64,000 bases of DNA from Pasteurella dagmatis (GTDB lineage: Bacteria > Pseudomonadota > Gammaproteobacteria > Enterobacterales > Pasteurellaceae): NCBI RefSeq assembly GCF_900186835.1, contig NZ_LT906448.1:806001-870000 (forward strand). Reading direction: 5' to 3'. The position numbers and the translations under genes are program-made. The notes beneath the pieces were generated by a model. That model worked only from the letters and a program-made list of their open reading frames with translations. It made no database searches and had not been told where the DNA came from. This document shows, piece after piece, positions 46,564 to 59,700 of this stretch (positions within the stretch are counted from its first letter, which is position 1; each line of letters opens with the position of its first letter).

Positions 46564-46751
46564 ATTAATTTCCTTCGACCTATCAAAAATCATATTTATA
46601 CATACTTTCTAATTTATTATCCAAGATCATATTTTTCATTTAAAAAAATAAATAGGATTGATCTTTATAGCTATTTTTGATTATATCTACATATATTGAG
46701 GTATTTGACCTGCCATTTTTAGTCATCAAAAATTATTTAAGAGGTTATATT

Positions 46752-49391
46752 ATGATTCAGCAGTACTCTACTATGCGTAATAATATTAGTATGTTAGGAC
46801 GCTTTCTTGGGGAAACTATTAGTGATGCGCAAGGTAGCGATATTCTTGAGCTCATCGAAAATATTCGTGTACTGTCGCGCAATTCTCGTGGCGGCGATGA
46901 TAAGGCGCGTAATCAACTACTTTCTACTCTTGCAACAATTTCTAACGATAATATTATCCCTGTCGCACGTGCATTTAGCCAATTCTTAAATCTCACTAAT
47001 ATTGCGGAGCAATATCAAACTATATCGCGTCATCATAATGATCAAGTTGCTTCTGAACGGTCCATACCAGCATTATTTAAACGCCTAAAAGCACAACAAG
47101 TACCACAACAAAAACTAATGGAAGCTGTTGAGAAGTTACTGATTGAGTTAGTTCTGACTGCACACCCAACAGAAGTAACTCGCCGCTCTTTAGTACATAA
47201 ACACGTTGAGATTAATAAGTGTTTGAGTAAATTAGAACATAGCGATTTAATGGATAATGAACGCAAGATGATTGAGCGCCGTTTATTACAACTCATTGCT
47301 CAAGCTTGGCACACTAATGAAATCCGTACACAACGCCCTACGCCATTTGAAGAAGCTAAATGGGGATTTGCGGTGATTGAAAACAGTTTATGGCAAGCTG
47401 TGCCTGAATTTTTACGTCAGCTCAACGCAAGTGCGGTCGAATTTTTTGGATTTAATATTCCAGTGGAACTAAACCCAATTCGTTTTTCTTCTTGGATGGG
47501 AGGAGATAGAGATGGTAATCCATTCGTGACTGCCGACGTTACTTGTCAAGTGCTACGCTTAGCACGTTGGAAAGCTGCTGATTTATTTTTAAAAGATATT
47601 CAGGCTCTTTCTGATGAATTATCAATGGTAAAATGCACAGAGGAATTCCGCCAAAAATATGGCGATCACATTGAGCCTTACCGTGCTGTTGTCAAAGAAT
47701 TACGTTCAAAACTCATGACAACCTTAACATACTACGATGATCTATTAACTAACCGAACTCCACGTGTAAGTGAAAATGAAATCATTACTTGTGATGAGCA
47801 ACTCTGGGAGCCTCTCTACGATTGTTACCAATCATTACAAGCTTCTGGAATGCGCATTATCGCCAATGGCTTATTACTAGATTGTTTACGCCGTATTCGT
47901 TGCTTTGGAGTGACCTTGTCACGTCTTGACATACGCCAAGAAAGTACTCGACATACAGAAGCCATTGCTGAAATCACACGTTATATTGGTTTAGGTGACT
48001 ATGCACAATGGAGTGAAAGCGACAAACAAGCTTTCTTAATTCGTGAGTTAAGCTCTCGCCGCCCATTATTGCCACTTAATTGGTCACCTTCTGCCCCAAC
48101 ACAAGAAATTTTAGACACTTGTCGAGTGATTGCAGAGCAACCTGAGGGGGTAATTTCTTGCTACATCATTTCAATGGCAAAAACAGCATCTGATGTACTT
48201 GCTGTACATTTATTATTAAAAGAATGTGGCGTTCCATACCACTTGCCTGTCGTGCCATTATTTGAAACCCTCGATGATTTAGCTGCTTCAGAAAGTGTGA
48301 TGACTGAGTTATTTAATATTGGCTGGTATCGTGGCATTATCAATAATAAACAAATGGTGATGATAGGTTATTCTGACTCAGCTAAAGATGCAGGAATGAT
48401 GGCGGCCTCTTGGGCGCAATATTGTGCACAAGAAGCAATAGTGAACTTATGTCACAAACTCAATATTGAATTAACTTTATTCCACGGACGAGGTGGTACA
48501 ATTGGTCGTGGAGGTGCACCAGCACACGCTGCTCTACTTTCTCAACCTCCCCGCTCACTGAAAAATGGCTTACGTGTGACAGAACAAGGAGAAATGATTC
48601 GATTTAAATTAGGCTTGCCTGCTGTAGCAGTAGGAAGTTTGGGGTTATATGCAAGTGCTATTTTAGAAGCTAACCTACTACCACCACCAGAGCCAAAAGC
48701 AAAATGGCGTGAGCTAATGAATGAACTTTCTGCTTCGTCATGCAAAATTTACCGTGATATTGTACGTGGTGAAAAAGATTTCGTACCCTATTTCCGCTCC
48801 GCAACGCCAGAACAGGAGCTATCCAAATTACCATTAGGCTCACGTCCAGCAAAACGTAATCCAAATGGTGGAGTGGAAAGCTTACGTGCTATTCCTTGGA
48901 TATTTGCTTGGATGCAAAACCGGCTCATGCTGCCTGCTTGGCTAGGTGCAGGAGCTTCACTACGCCAAGCTATTGAAAAAGGACAACGCAATGTGATTGA
49001 GGAAATGTGTGAAACTTGGCCATTCTTCTCGACACGTATTGGTATGTTAGAAATGGTGTTTAGTAAAACAGACACTTGGCTTTCCGAGCATTATGATCAA
49101 CATTTAGTTGACCCATCATTGTGGTATCTAGGCAATGCTTTACGTGAACAGCTAAAGCAAGATATTCAAACGGTATTATCGCTCTCTCACGAAAATCAAT
49201 TAATGTCTGATTTACCTTGGGTAGCTGAATCTATCGCATTACGTAATGTCTATACTGATCCCCTCAATTTATTGCAAGTAGAGCTCCTACGCCGTTTACG
49301 CACAAATCCAGATAACGTGAATGCAGATGTAGAACAAGCATTGATGATCACAATTACAGGTGTAGCGGCAGGCATGCGCAATACTGGATAG
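46752..49391 (+). CDS. ppc: Phosphoenolpyruvate carboxylase
   Basis: Carboxylates phosphoenolpyruvate to oxaloacetate, the main anaplerotic route in these bacteria. From the ATG at 46752 (AAGAGG upstream) it has 879 residues and begins [18 protein letters not shown], aligning with E. coli MNEQYSALRSN. Catalytic motifs are [12 protein letters not shown] (active-site His), [11 protein letters not shown] and [14 protein letters not shown], and it ends in MRNTG as the family does. The longer frame upstream is rejected. An uptake core lies at 47429-47437. Confidence 0.97.
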   Translation: MIQQYSTMRNNISMLGRFLGETISDAQGSDILELIENIRVLSRNSRGGDDKARNQLLSTLATISNDNIIPVARAFSQFLNLTNIAEQYQTISRHHNDQVASERSIPALFKRLKAQQVPQQKLMEAVEKLLIELVLTAHPTEVTRRSLVHKHVEINKCLSKLEHSDLMDNERKMIERRLLQLIAQAWHTNEIRTQRPTPFEEAKWGFAVIENSLWQAVPEFLRQLNASAVEFFGFNIPVELNPIRFSSWMGGDRDGNPFVTADVTCQVLRLARWKAADLFLKDIQALSDELSMVKCTEEFRQKYGDHIEPYRAVVKELRSKLMTTLTYYDDLLTNRTPRVSENEIITCDEQLWEPLYDCYQSLQASGMRIIANGLLLDCLRRIRCFGVTLSRLDIRQESTRHTEAIAEITRYIGLGDYAQWSESDKQAFLIRELSSRRPLLPLNWSPSAPTQEILDTCRVIAEQPEGVISCYIISMAKTASDVLAVHLLLKECGVPYHLPVVPLFETLDDLAASESVMTELFNIGWYRGIINNKQMVMIGYSDSAKDAGMMAASWAQYCAQEAIVNLCHKLNIELTLFHGRGGTIGRGGAPAHAALLSQPPRSLKNGLRVTEQGEMIRFKLGLPAVAVGSLGLYASAILEANLLPPPEPKAKWRELMNELSASSCKIYRDIVRGEKDFVPYFRSATPEQELSKLPLGSRPAKRNPNGGVESLRAIPWIFAWMQNRLMLPAWLGAGASLRQAIEKGQRNVIEEMCETWPFFSTRIGMLEMVFSKTDTWLSEHYDQHLVDPSLWYLGNALREQLKQDIQTVLSLSHENQLMSDLPWVAESIALRNVYTDPLNLLQVELLRRLRTNPDNVNADVEQALMITITGVAAGMRNTG
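47429..47437 (+). repeat. DNA uptake sequence core in ppc
   Basis: AAGTGCGGTCGAATTTTTT, a full core with tail, in the N-terminal third of ppc. Confidence 0.85.
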
Positions 49392-49420
49392 CCCTTTTCC
49401 CTATCCCACTTGATAGAAAT

Positions 49421-49449
49421 ATTTATGCACTAGGAAATAGTGCATAAAT
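49421..49449 (+). terminator. Hairpin after ppc
   Basis: A perfect 12-bp stem, ATTTATGCACTA with TAGTGCATAAAT, loop GGAAA. The T-run is delayed. Confidence 0.55.
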
Positions 49450-49532
49450 TTCATCACTTTTTCAACTGGTCAAAAAATTTACTATCCCATTGATTTTAAA
49501 TGGAAATAAATAATGTTATTTGCTAAGATATG

Positions 49533-49566
49533 CTGCTTTTTTGAAAAAAGCAGGTTGTTTTTTATC
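49533..49566 (+). promoter_or_regulatory. Attenuator-like hairpin before the binding-protein gene
   Basis: CTGCTTTTTT and AAAAAAGCAG form a hairpin followed by GGTTGTTTTTTATC, just 20-30 bases upstream of the next start codon. It has the shape of an intrinsic terminator placed in a leader. Confidence 0.45.
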
Positions 49567-49582
49567 ACTAATGGAATAGTAA

Positions 49583-50614
49583 ATGAGCAAAATGAAATCA
49601 CATTTATTCAAAGCAATTTCACTCACATCAACATTTTTCTTATCTCACCCTCTTTACGCTGAAAACAATCTCACTATTTACTGCACATTACAAAATGAAG
49701 CGTGTGAAGAAGTTGTACAGCGTTTCTCTACACAACACAATATCAATGCAAAATTTGTACGTAGTAGCACTGGTGTGACACTAGGTAAAATCAAAGCAGA
49801 AAAGGATAAACCTCAAGCTGATATTTGGTATGGGGGCACCATTGATCCACATTTACAAGCGCGAGATTTAGGGTTATTAGAAAAATATCGCTCCCCTAAA
49901 CAATCAGAAGTCTTACCACAGTTTAAACATTTAGTCGAAAAATATGGTGATTACACGTCTTTTGGCTATATGCTAGTTTTAGGTTTAGGGATTAATACCC
50001 ACAAGTTGAAACAACTTGGCTTAGAACACCCAAAATGTTGGAGTGACTTACTTGATCCTCGCTTTAAAGGTGAAGTGCAATTACCTGATCCACAAAGCTC
50101 AGGCACCGGTTATTCATTTCTAGCAACGCTGATTCAAATGTGGGGAGAGGAAAAAGCCTTTTCATTTTTAAAACAATTAGACAGAAATATTTCACATTAT
50201 GTAAAAAGTGGTATTGTCACTAGTAATTTAGCACGCGGTGACAGCAGTGTTAGCATTGGTTTTTTACATACTTTCGAAGCCGAAAAAGCTAAAGGTGCAC
50301 CTATTCAGTCAGTTTCAGTATGTGAGGGTGATAGCTATACTCTTGGAGGCATTAGCATTATTAAAGGTGCACGCAACCTTGAAAACGCAAAAATATTTAT
50401 GGATTGGGCATTAAGTAAAGAAGGTCAAGAGCTTAATTGGATGCGTAAAGCACCTTATCAAATACCAACTAATAAATATACTGAGATCTTGCCTGATGCT
50501 GTTAAACCAAACCAATTAAACCTCATTGACTTTGATTTCGAGAGATTCGGTTCAAGTGAACAGGCGAAAAAAATCCTCTCTCATTGGATTGAAAAAATCA
50601 AATTATCCAAATAA
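49583..50614 (+). CDS. AfuA/FbpA-like periplasmic binding protein, orphan
   Basis: A 343-residue exported solute-binding protein (signal peptide ending near PLYA-EN). The stretches QADIWYGGTIDPHLQARDLG and SSGTGYSFLATLIQMWGEEK are typical of the COG1840 family that contains AfuA and FbpA. Characterised members bind ferric iron or, for AfuA, hexose phosphates. The protein has three cysteines in the mature part. Neither a permease nor an ATPase gene is next to it, so the partner transporter must lie elsewhere. The ligand is undecided. A terminator follows. Confidence 0.82.
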   Translation: MSKMKSHLFKAISLTSTFFLSHPLYAENNLTIYCTLQNEACEEVVQRFSTQHNINAKFVRSSTGVTLGKIKAEKDKPQADIWYGGTIDPHLQARDLGLLEKYRSPKQSEVLPQFKHLVEKYGDYTSFGYMLVLGLGINTHKLKQLGLEHPKCWSDLLDPRFKGEVQLPDPQSSGTGYSFLATLIQMWGEEKAFSFLKQLDRNISHYVKSGIVTSNLARGDSSVSIGFLHTFEAEKAKGAPIQSVSVCEGDSYTLGGISIIKGARNLENAKIFMDWALSKEGQELNWMRKAPYQIPTNKYTEILPDAVKPNQLNLIDFDFERFGSSEQAKKILSHWIEKIKLSK

Positions 50615-50625
50615 GCCTTCAAACA

Positions 50626-50656
50626 AAAATCCACTTTCTACAAAGTGGATTTTTTA
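50626..50656 (+). terminator. Terminator of the orphan binding-protein gene
   Basis: AAATCCACTTT pairs with AAAGTGGATTT and is followed by T. Confidence 0.9.
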
Positions 50657-50662
50657 TACCTA

Positions 50663-50671
50663 AAGTGCGGT
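50663..50671 (+). repeat. Last uptake core before the autotransporter
   Basis: AAGTGCGGTCAAAATTTT lies 100 bases before the end of the autotransporter gene. The next exact core found by eye is at 61232. Confidence 0.85.
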
Positions 50672-50711
50672 CAAAATTTTATATTTTTTAATACACTAAT
50701 TATATGCAATA

Positions 50712-50746
50712 AAAAAGTAGGAATAAGCGACCTCATTCCTACTTTT
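50712..50746. terminator. Autotransporter terminator
   Basis: AAAAGTAGGAAT pairs with ATTCCTACTTTT. On the minus strand it is followed by TTATTGC-rich sequence. Confidence 0.8.
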
Positions 50747-50770
50747 AATTATTATCTTATCGTTCAGTGA

Positions 50771-53700
50771 TTAGAACTTATAGCCCACACTTGCACCACC
50801 AGTCACATCACCATAAGTATTTGTACTTCCAGTCACTTTAATGATGATCTTACCGTTATCAGACACTCGAGAATAACCCAACGCAACCGCTGACTTACCA
50901 CGATAAGTACCCGCACCAACAGCGACTAAACTCTCATTCGGGTTGAAAGCCTGAACTAAAGTGCCCGATGCCACAGCACCTGCAATACCTGCTTGTAAGC
51001 GTGAGTCAAGTTTGCCCATTTCAGCTTTGAATTGACCATAATTGACCGCATCACCAGCTTCCACTGCGTTACCCACATTCTGAACACGGTTTCCGCCCAT
51101 ATTCACTGTGCCACCTGGATTCACATTTAATGAATTAAATGTTGGTGCCATTGAGGTTGAGATATCAATTGATTCATCTTTATTATGAGCAATCTCAACG
51201 TTGTTACCTGCACGAACTTTGACTGTTTTACCGATACTCACTTTCGTTGTATCCGCTTTACCTTTTGTCACTTTTCCTGAGGTACCGTCAACTTCTTCAG
51301 CTTTCAAATTCCAACCAGAATCCATTACAGCATACAACTGGCTTCCATTGATTGCATCCGTACTCTTATCGCTGATTAAACCTGGTGCAACATTTTGAAT
51401 ACGACGAGTTTCCATCGCTCCATCTTGTTTTACATTACCCACACTTACAACGCCGACAACTTCATTCGCTTTACCACCAGCGTATTTATAAGTGGTCTCA
51501 CCGATTTTTTGTTCAGAGTATTCTGCATTACCTTTAGTTGTACCCGCTTTATTATCAGCAGCCACATAACCAACAGCATCACCTAAGAACACGGAACGAG
51601 CTGTCGTTACTGTAACATTGTTACCCAGTACGAATGTTTTCTCACTGGTTGTTTCAATCTTGTTGTTATTACCGATAGCATAAGCATTATCTGCATTGAT
51701 ATAACTTGGATCACCAATTGCACCAGAGTTCTTACCATTTACCTCATTACCTGATCCAATTGAAATTGTGTTGTCGTTTGAAGCACGAGCACCTGCACCA
51801 ATTGCAATTGCATTTTTAACGCCCTCAACAACACGAACTTTACGTTTAGTTACTACATCTTTACCATTTACACGTTCAGTAATAGTTACTTCTTTTTCTT
51901 CAAGAATCTTACCTGCCACAGCATCTGAACCAAATGCAATACCATTCATACCTGCTGCATTAGCACGATAACCAACTGCTGTTGCGTACTCACCACCGGC
52001 ACTTGAGTCTTGTTCATTCAAGCCTTGCTCTTGTGGTCTTTCCTTTTTCTTACGACCATCATTGGTATGGAAGAATTTGATACCTTCAGTATTCATATTT
52101 CTAATCGCACTAATGACCGAATTCTCAATATGCTCTCCTTGCCCTTCAACATTATATGTTTTTAATAGAGGATTACCTTTGTCATCAACAATCACATTTT
52201 TAGCATCAATTACTGTTGTAGAACCATCAGGTTGAGTAATTATGATCTGTTTATCTTCAATTTTTGGAATTTCTCCACGACTCAATGCAAACACTTGGCT
52301 ACCATTAACTGCATCTTTACTGGTTGGCGAAATATCACCATTTGAAATGCCAGATAATTTCACAGTTCCTGGTTTGTTATCTGCTCCAATTCCTGAACTT
52401 AATGTTAATACAGGTTCTTTTTGAGCAGGATTATCCTTGTTAGCTACATCAGAAGGCGTAAACTTGATTGCATTAGTATTTCCATCTTTTAATTCCAAAC
52501 CTTTAAATTCAGGTGTTTCTTTGATTTTCACCGTTAGAGAATTATCATTTGCATTTGCTTCAACATAAACATTTTTACCTGAAGTTCCAGTAGATTCTCT
52601 TGCTTCTCCTTTAATATCTAATGTAGTACCAAGAGGACGATGTACTTCAGCATCAGTATTATTACCTTTAAACGTTAATCCTGCTTTTGCAACGGCTTGT
52701 AAATCACCAATTGTTGCAACTTTATTTAAAGGTGCACCCTCTGTAGTTAATAACCCTGATTTACCATCTTTACCAGCAATTACCTCTTTAGCTTTTTCTA
52801 CGCTAATTGCTTTTGGCTCTGCCGGAGAACCGTCTACTGAGTTAGTTTCTGATTTCCCATCAAGGCCTAAACCACTTCTTACATTTGAAATATCTGTAAG
52901 TTGCTTATTGCTGGCTGTTGCTGGAGCTTTATCTTTTATAGTCGCTGTAGTAGCTTCAGTCATTATCGGTTGACCATCAGTACCTAATTTTGGTTTGCCA
53001 TCAGGACCAGCAACATAATATTTATCGTCTTTTTTCACAACTGGATCATTAAAAATTTTTCCATCAACAATATGTTTACCAGCTAGATCTTTTTCTGAAT
53101 AATACTTATCACCGACTTTAACTAATTTATTGCCAGCTTCATCTCTATATTCGAACGGAGAACTTCCTTCATTAGACTTCACTTTGTCATACAAATCTTT
53201 CACAGCACCTTCAGTTGCTGCACGACCAACATTATCACCGACACCATAACCATTAGAGCTTAGATCTCTTGCGGTTAATCCTGTAATTTTACCTGTAGTT
53301 GGCTTATCTGTATTGTCTGTATCTTCACCAATTGTTAAGAATGGTTTTGAGTCACCATCCTTGCTCAGGGTGATTTCTTTAAAGTCTGGTCTTTCAGAGA
53401 TACCAATAGATAAAGTTCCATTACCAGTAGCATCATCTTTTACATATCTTGTAGTGATGTTTTTACCTACAAAATTCTTATTATCCTTTGTAATAACTGT
53501 TTCAGTGGATTTAACATTAAAAGTTGAACCTAAATTCTGATTTCCATTCCCCTCATCACCTGCAAATCCTAAACCACGATTTACGGCCTCGATAGTATTA
53601 TCAATCGCACCTTTTAGCGTAGTTGGTGCTGTGGATTCTGTACCATTAGCAGCTTTAATTGAAGCAAAAGTAGGATTGATAAAGTTTTTTCCATCCGGAT

Positions 53701-56700
53701 TAATACCAACACCTAGATTTTTTGCTAAATCCTTGAGCTGGTTACCTGTTACTGCTTCCTTAGAACCATCAGCAATATTCCCATCAGCAATACCATCTAA
53801 AGTGACAGAATCTTTTCCTGCCGTGCTCGTAGATAGTTTAAGCTTTGTGCCATCTTTATCTGGCGTCATACTAATAGACTTAGCATCTGCTTCACCAGAA
53901 TTCAGCTCCAATCCTTTTAACTTTGGTATATCCTTAATTTTCACATAAAGCTTATCGTCTTTAATTTCAGTAACGACATTTTCAGTACTGTATTTACTTT
54001 CAATATCAGCATCTGACACACCTTCTTTACCTAAAATACTTAAAGTTGAACCTAATGAGCGATGAATATCTGTACCTTTGTTAGCTTTGAAATTTAAACC
54101 AGCTTGAGCTGCTGCTTGTAAATCACCAATAGTCGCGACTTTATTGAGTTTCCCTGCATCAGTAATTGTTAACAATCCATCTGCTCCAGAAATCAAATTA
54201 ATGGCAGCCTCTGGCTTAATACCTTTATTTGGCTCATAGACTGTCTGATCGGTTACTTTACCTATTTTGTCTGGATTTAAACCACTTGCCACATTGGTCA
54301 TTGGTTTTAAATCCTTACTTTTAACTACGACATCTGTCACAGAAGTTACGGGCCTACCGTTTTTAGTATAAATCTTACTATTAGGATCATAAGTTGCTCC
54401 CTCAAGATCTGCTGGTTTATAAAACTTGTCATCTTTTCCTTTGACTAGTTTCTCACCACTTATGGCATCCGCATATGTCATTGGTGAACTATCATTATTC
54501 AAATTAACTGTATCAGATAGTTTTTTCACCGCACCTTCAGTTGCTGCTCTACCAACGTTATCACCAGTACCATAATCATTAGAATCTGTTGTTCTATTAG
54601 TTAAGCCAGTAATTTTACCTCTATTACCTGCATCATCTTTTCCTAAAGTAAGATAAGGAGTAGCATTTGCGCCATCAGTTAATGTGATAGATTTAAAATC
54701 GGGCGTTTCAGATAGACCTATAGATAACGTACCATTGCCATCTGTGATGCTATATTTTGTTTTTAAGTTTTTCCCCACAAAATTTTTAGTGTTATCAACA
54801 ATAGCGTCAGTTGTAGCTTTTACTGCAAATTTTGATCCTAAATACTGAGTACCATCGCCAATATCGCCAATAAAACTTAAACCACGATTTAATGCGCTAA
54901 CAATATTATCTATCGCACCTTTGAATGTTGTAGGCTTAACTACATTTGTATCTGTACCATTTGCATCTTTAATTTTTTCATTAAATATAGGTTCCGCAAA
55001 CGTATTATTAGTTGTATCAACACTTACACCTAGCTTATCTGCCAAATCTTTAAGTTGCTTACCTGTAACTGCATCTTTAGAATCATTAGCAATATTTGCA
55101 TCTTTAAGATTACTGATTTTTCCTTCACCTACATCAATGCCTGAGCCATTAATTTTCACTGGGGTTGAATCAGTACTGTTTGATTTAACGACAAGCCCAT
55201 CAGTCGAATTTAATTCAATTTGAGGTTTATCGTCACCTTCTTTCACAGTAATACCTTTAAACTCAGGTTTCTCTTTGAATTTGATATAAAGCTTATTGTT
55301 TGCAGTCTCTGTAACAAGATTATCAGAGCTATATCCTGTTACACTGGTAACACCATCTTTCCCCAAAATCTCTAGTTTTGAACCTAATGGACGATGAACA
55401 TCTGTTCCGACATTTCCAGAAAAATCTAAACCAGCTTGAGCAAGCGCTTGTAAGTCACCAACAGTAGCGACTTTATTTAAATTAGCACCGTCTGTAGTTA
55501 ATAAATTTGTGATTACGCTTTTTGCTTTATCTACACCAATTGCCTTAGGCTTACTAGGTGTACCTACTGCATCATTATTATCTGATTTACCATCAAGCCC
55601 TAATCCACTTCTTACGTTGGTAATTGGCATTGGAGTAGCATCTTTTATTTTTACTACAACATTTTGAGGTTCTACTTTTTTAGATTCTTCCCCTTTTTTA
55701 ACACTACCATCAGGCTCAACTGAGTCTTTAGGGTAAAAATTCCCATCTTTTGCTTTTGTTAATTGATTCCCGTTGTTATCAACGTAATTAAATGGGGATG
55801 TATTATCTGATTGTTTTACACGATCCGATAATTCTTTTACCGCACCTTCAGTCGCAGCACGACCTGCATTACTATTTGTACCATAATCTGTATTTTTAGT
55901 AGCGTCTCGATTAGTTAAGCCTGTGATTTTACCGCTATTGTCATTAGGATCTTTTTCTAAAGTAAGATAATTATTTGTCCCATCAGATAATGTAATTGAT
56001 TTAAAGTCTGGCGTTTCAGATAAACCTATAGATAAGAGACCATCGCCACTTTGATTGGTATATTCTGTTTTTAAGTTTTTACCAATAAAAGTGTTACCAT
56101 TAGCAGAAATAGTTGATACGGCTGCTTTGACATTATACCTTGAGCCTAAATATTGAGTAGCAGAGCCAGTATCTCCACCGAAAGTGAATCCCTTATTAAT
56201 TCCTTCCGTAAGTTTATCTAAAGCATCTTTGAAAGAAGTTGGAGTAGTTCCATTATTACCATCTTTATCTTTAATTGGATTAAAAGTTGGGCTAGTAAAA
56301 TTTTTACCATTTGGAGTAATACCCAATTTATCAGCTAAATCTTTTAATTGAGCACCTGTAATTGCCTCTTTAGAATCAGTGGTAATTTCACCATCAGCCA
56401 AACCTGAAATATTTTTATTACTCATATCAAGCCCAGTTGTACTTAGTGCTGGACCATTTTCAATCCCAATAGAATTAGTCGCTGTCACCTTTGTGAAATT
56501 GACCTCATCAAGTGTAGAATAAGTAAATTCTTTACCAGCTTGCTTTATTTTCAGATTTTTACCTGCTTTAAAGGTAACTGTATTACCTGAACTTACTTTT
56601 TCATTAGAAGCACTTCCTTCTAAAATTCCACCATTATCAGCAGAAGCTGTCGCAATCCAGCCTACATTTTTTAATGCTTGAGATACATTTTTAGCTGTGA

Positions 56701-59700
56701 CTAATTTGTTAGTATCATTAACTTCAGTAACAGCTCCCGTTGTAGTATCCACAGAAATATCTGTAGTTTTAACAGTAAAACTGACATTCGCGCCACCATT
56801 TGCTTTAGTTACACTAGATTCAATATTAGTACTATTAACAAAATTAACTTTATTTGTGCCAGCTTTAATATCTTCAACTTTCGTTAATGAGTCCCCTGCA
56901 ATTTGCCAACCGCCTTCAAGAGTCCTGATTCTTTCATTAGTTGCATGAAGTTGTTTACCAGTTACGGCTTCTTTACTAGTAGAGGAAACATTACCTTCTG
57001 CTAAATTCGTTAATTTAACACTGTCATCTGCACCAGTATTTACATTTTTACCAAATCTCAATCCATCTGCTGTAGGAGTAACAGTAACTTGGTCACTACC
57101 ATTTTTAAACACTACACTCTTAAACTCTGGATTTTCAGATAAACCAATAGATAAAAGACCGTTACCCGAATTATCTTTTGAATAATATGTTTTTAAATTA
57201 TTACCAACAAAATTTTTGCCATTATCAGAAATAGTTGATGTTGTGGCTTTTACATTATAGATTGACCCTAAATATTGAGTAGCAGAAGTACCTTGATCTC
57301 CTCCAAAAGTTAAACCTTGATTTAAACCTGATGTGATTTTATCTAGTGCATCCTTGAAAGAAGTTGGAATTGCTCCATCATTACCCTCTTTACCTTTAAT
57401 TGGAGTAAAATTAGGACTGCCAAAACTTGTATCAGTTGGAGTGAGTCCCAGTTTTTTCGCTAAGTCATTCAGCTGTTTACCTGTAACAGCATCTTTAGAA
57501 GAGTCAGAAATAGCGGCATCAGCAATATTTGTTAATTTGATAGGATCAGAGCCAGACTTTCCACCACCAAGTGTCAATGCATTGCCATCATTGGATGTTA
57601 ATTTAATTGGAGTAGAATTAGTATTTGATTTCAAAGATAAATCTTTAAAAGTTGGAGTGTCTACTGTCTTAATGGTTACAGTGCTATTATTACGAGTAAC
57701 GAGAATATTGTCTCCTTGCTTAATTTTGACGACAGAGCTAGGCGTAATTTTCTCTCCCACATTATTGGCTTCATCATTTATATTGAGCATGAAACCAGAT
57801 TTAGATACCGCATTATTAATAGCGTTTGCTACACTTTCTGCTGTTGTAATACCTTTTTTATTTGGCTGATTTAATGGTTTTGCATTGGCTAAACCTGATG
57901 TTGCATTATTTTCAATATCTTGAATAACAACGTCAAAAGTTACATTTGTTCTGTTATCAGTATCCTTATGATCTACCGATACCGTTGTATAATTACCCTC
58001 TTTAAAGTTGACTTTATGGTTATTTTTAACTTTTGCAACTTGTGAAGGTATGGATTGACTGCTAGCTTGTTTTTCAATAATAAAACCTGAATTATTGATC
58101 GACTCAGCAACATTTTTAGCTTTAGCTAATGCATGCTCATCAGTAGGCAGAACAATATCACCAGCAGTATTTGTTGTAATATCTGCTGTTCTTGCTATAA
58201 AACTAAGTATAGCACCATCAGTAGTATTTGTTACCGTCGCATTCACATTATTGCTATTCTCAAACTTGACTTTATTATTTGCCTTAATTGCTTTCGATAC
58301 AGAGGCATCACTATTCTCAATTGTCCAACCTGCCTGAAGTGTTGTAATGTTTGCTTTATTAGCATCAATTACTTGGGAATTTTGATCAGCTTTATCTTTT
58401 GCAGCGTCTGCTATTGCTTTGGTCGTATTGAGTTGAGATAAATTTACTGCATCAGTATCTGAATCACCATTCTTTAATCCTGTAATTTTTTTATCTTTCA
58501 TATTAATACCATCAGTATTAATAGTTGGACCATTATTAATGTCAACAGATGTAAAAGTTGGTGTTTTTGATATAGCAATTGTGAAGTTTGAGCTTGTGCG
58601 AGTAATATCTACATTATCGCCAGCAGTCAACGTTAAAGTTTCTCCCAAGGAGAATTTATTATCTGCTGCATTATTATCATTTGCGACTCCTGAACCTGAT
58701 TGAGCAGCTTTTAAGGTGAATCCCTGATCAACCTTATTATTCAATGAGTTAATCTTATTTGCGTTTTTTTCAGTCAAGACCTTAGCCTCATCGGCTGTAT
58801 TCTTAGCTGTATCTGCAGTATTCTTAGCTGCATCCGCAGTATCCTTAGCTACATCTGCAGTATCCTTAGCTACATCTGCAGTATTCTTAGCTGCATCTGC
58901 AGTATTCTTAGCTGCATCTGCAGTATCTTTAGCTACATCCGCAGTATCCTTAGCTACATCCGCAGTATCCTTAGCTACATCTGCAGTATTCTTAGCTACA
59001 TCTGCAGTATTCTTAGCTACATCTGCAGTATTCTTAGCAGTTTCTGCCGTTTGTTTTACTTGATTCAATTGCCCCATATTTACAGCGTCATTAGGTGCAC
59101 TTCCTGCCTCCAAGCCAGTGAGTTTCTTATTCATCATCTCGATACCACTAGCATTAATAGTTGGTCCGCTAGTAACGCCTATAGAGTCTGTGGCTGTGAC
59201 AGAAGTAAAATTTGGGCTATCTACAGTCTTAATAGTAATATTTGAACCTGATTGTTCAATCTCAATATTTTTCCCTTTATTAATAGTTACTGAATCCCCA
59301 TTAGTAACAGCATGACCAGTTACATTAGCGCTTGATTTGAGAATAAAACCAGAATTATTAATTGCTGTCACAACTTCTGATGTTTTCGCTAACCCATTAC
59401 CTTGTAGTACAGTATAATCTTGAGCTGTTTTAGTAGATGCATCTGAAATCGCAGTAACATTCACATCAAATTTAACTGTCGCATTTCCATTCTGAGAAGT
59501 CACCACAGCAGTGGTATAGGTTCCGTCAACAAATTTCACAACACTATCATTATTAATTCGTGATTTGGGAGTATTTCCTTGATAAATATTAAACCCAAGA
59601 TTTTTTGCAACATGATAAAGTTGGCTACCGTTGATAGCATCTGTTGAAGTAGCTGTAATTCGTCCCGCAGCTACATTATGTAATTGGCGTTCTTTGCCCT

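Noticed and set aside
58778..59050. Possible CRISPR array
   Set aside because: The repeats are contiguous 21-bp coding units with no unique spacers and lie inside the autotransporter reading frame.
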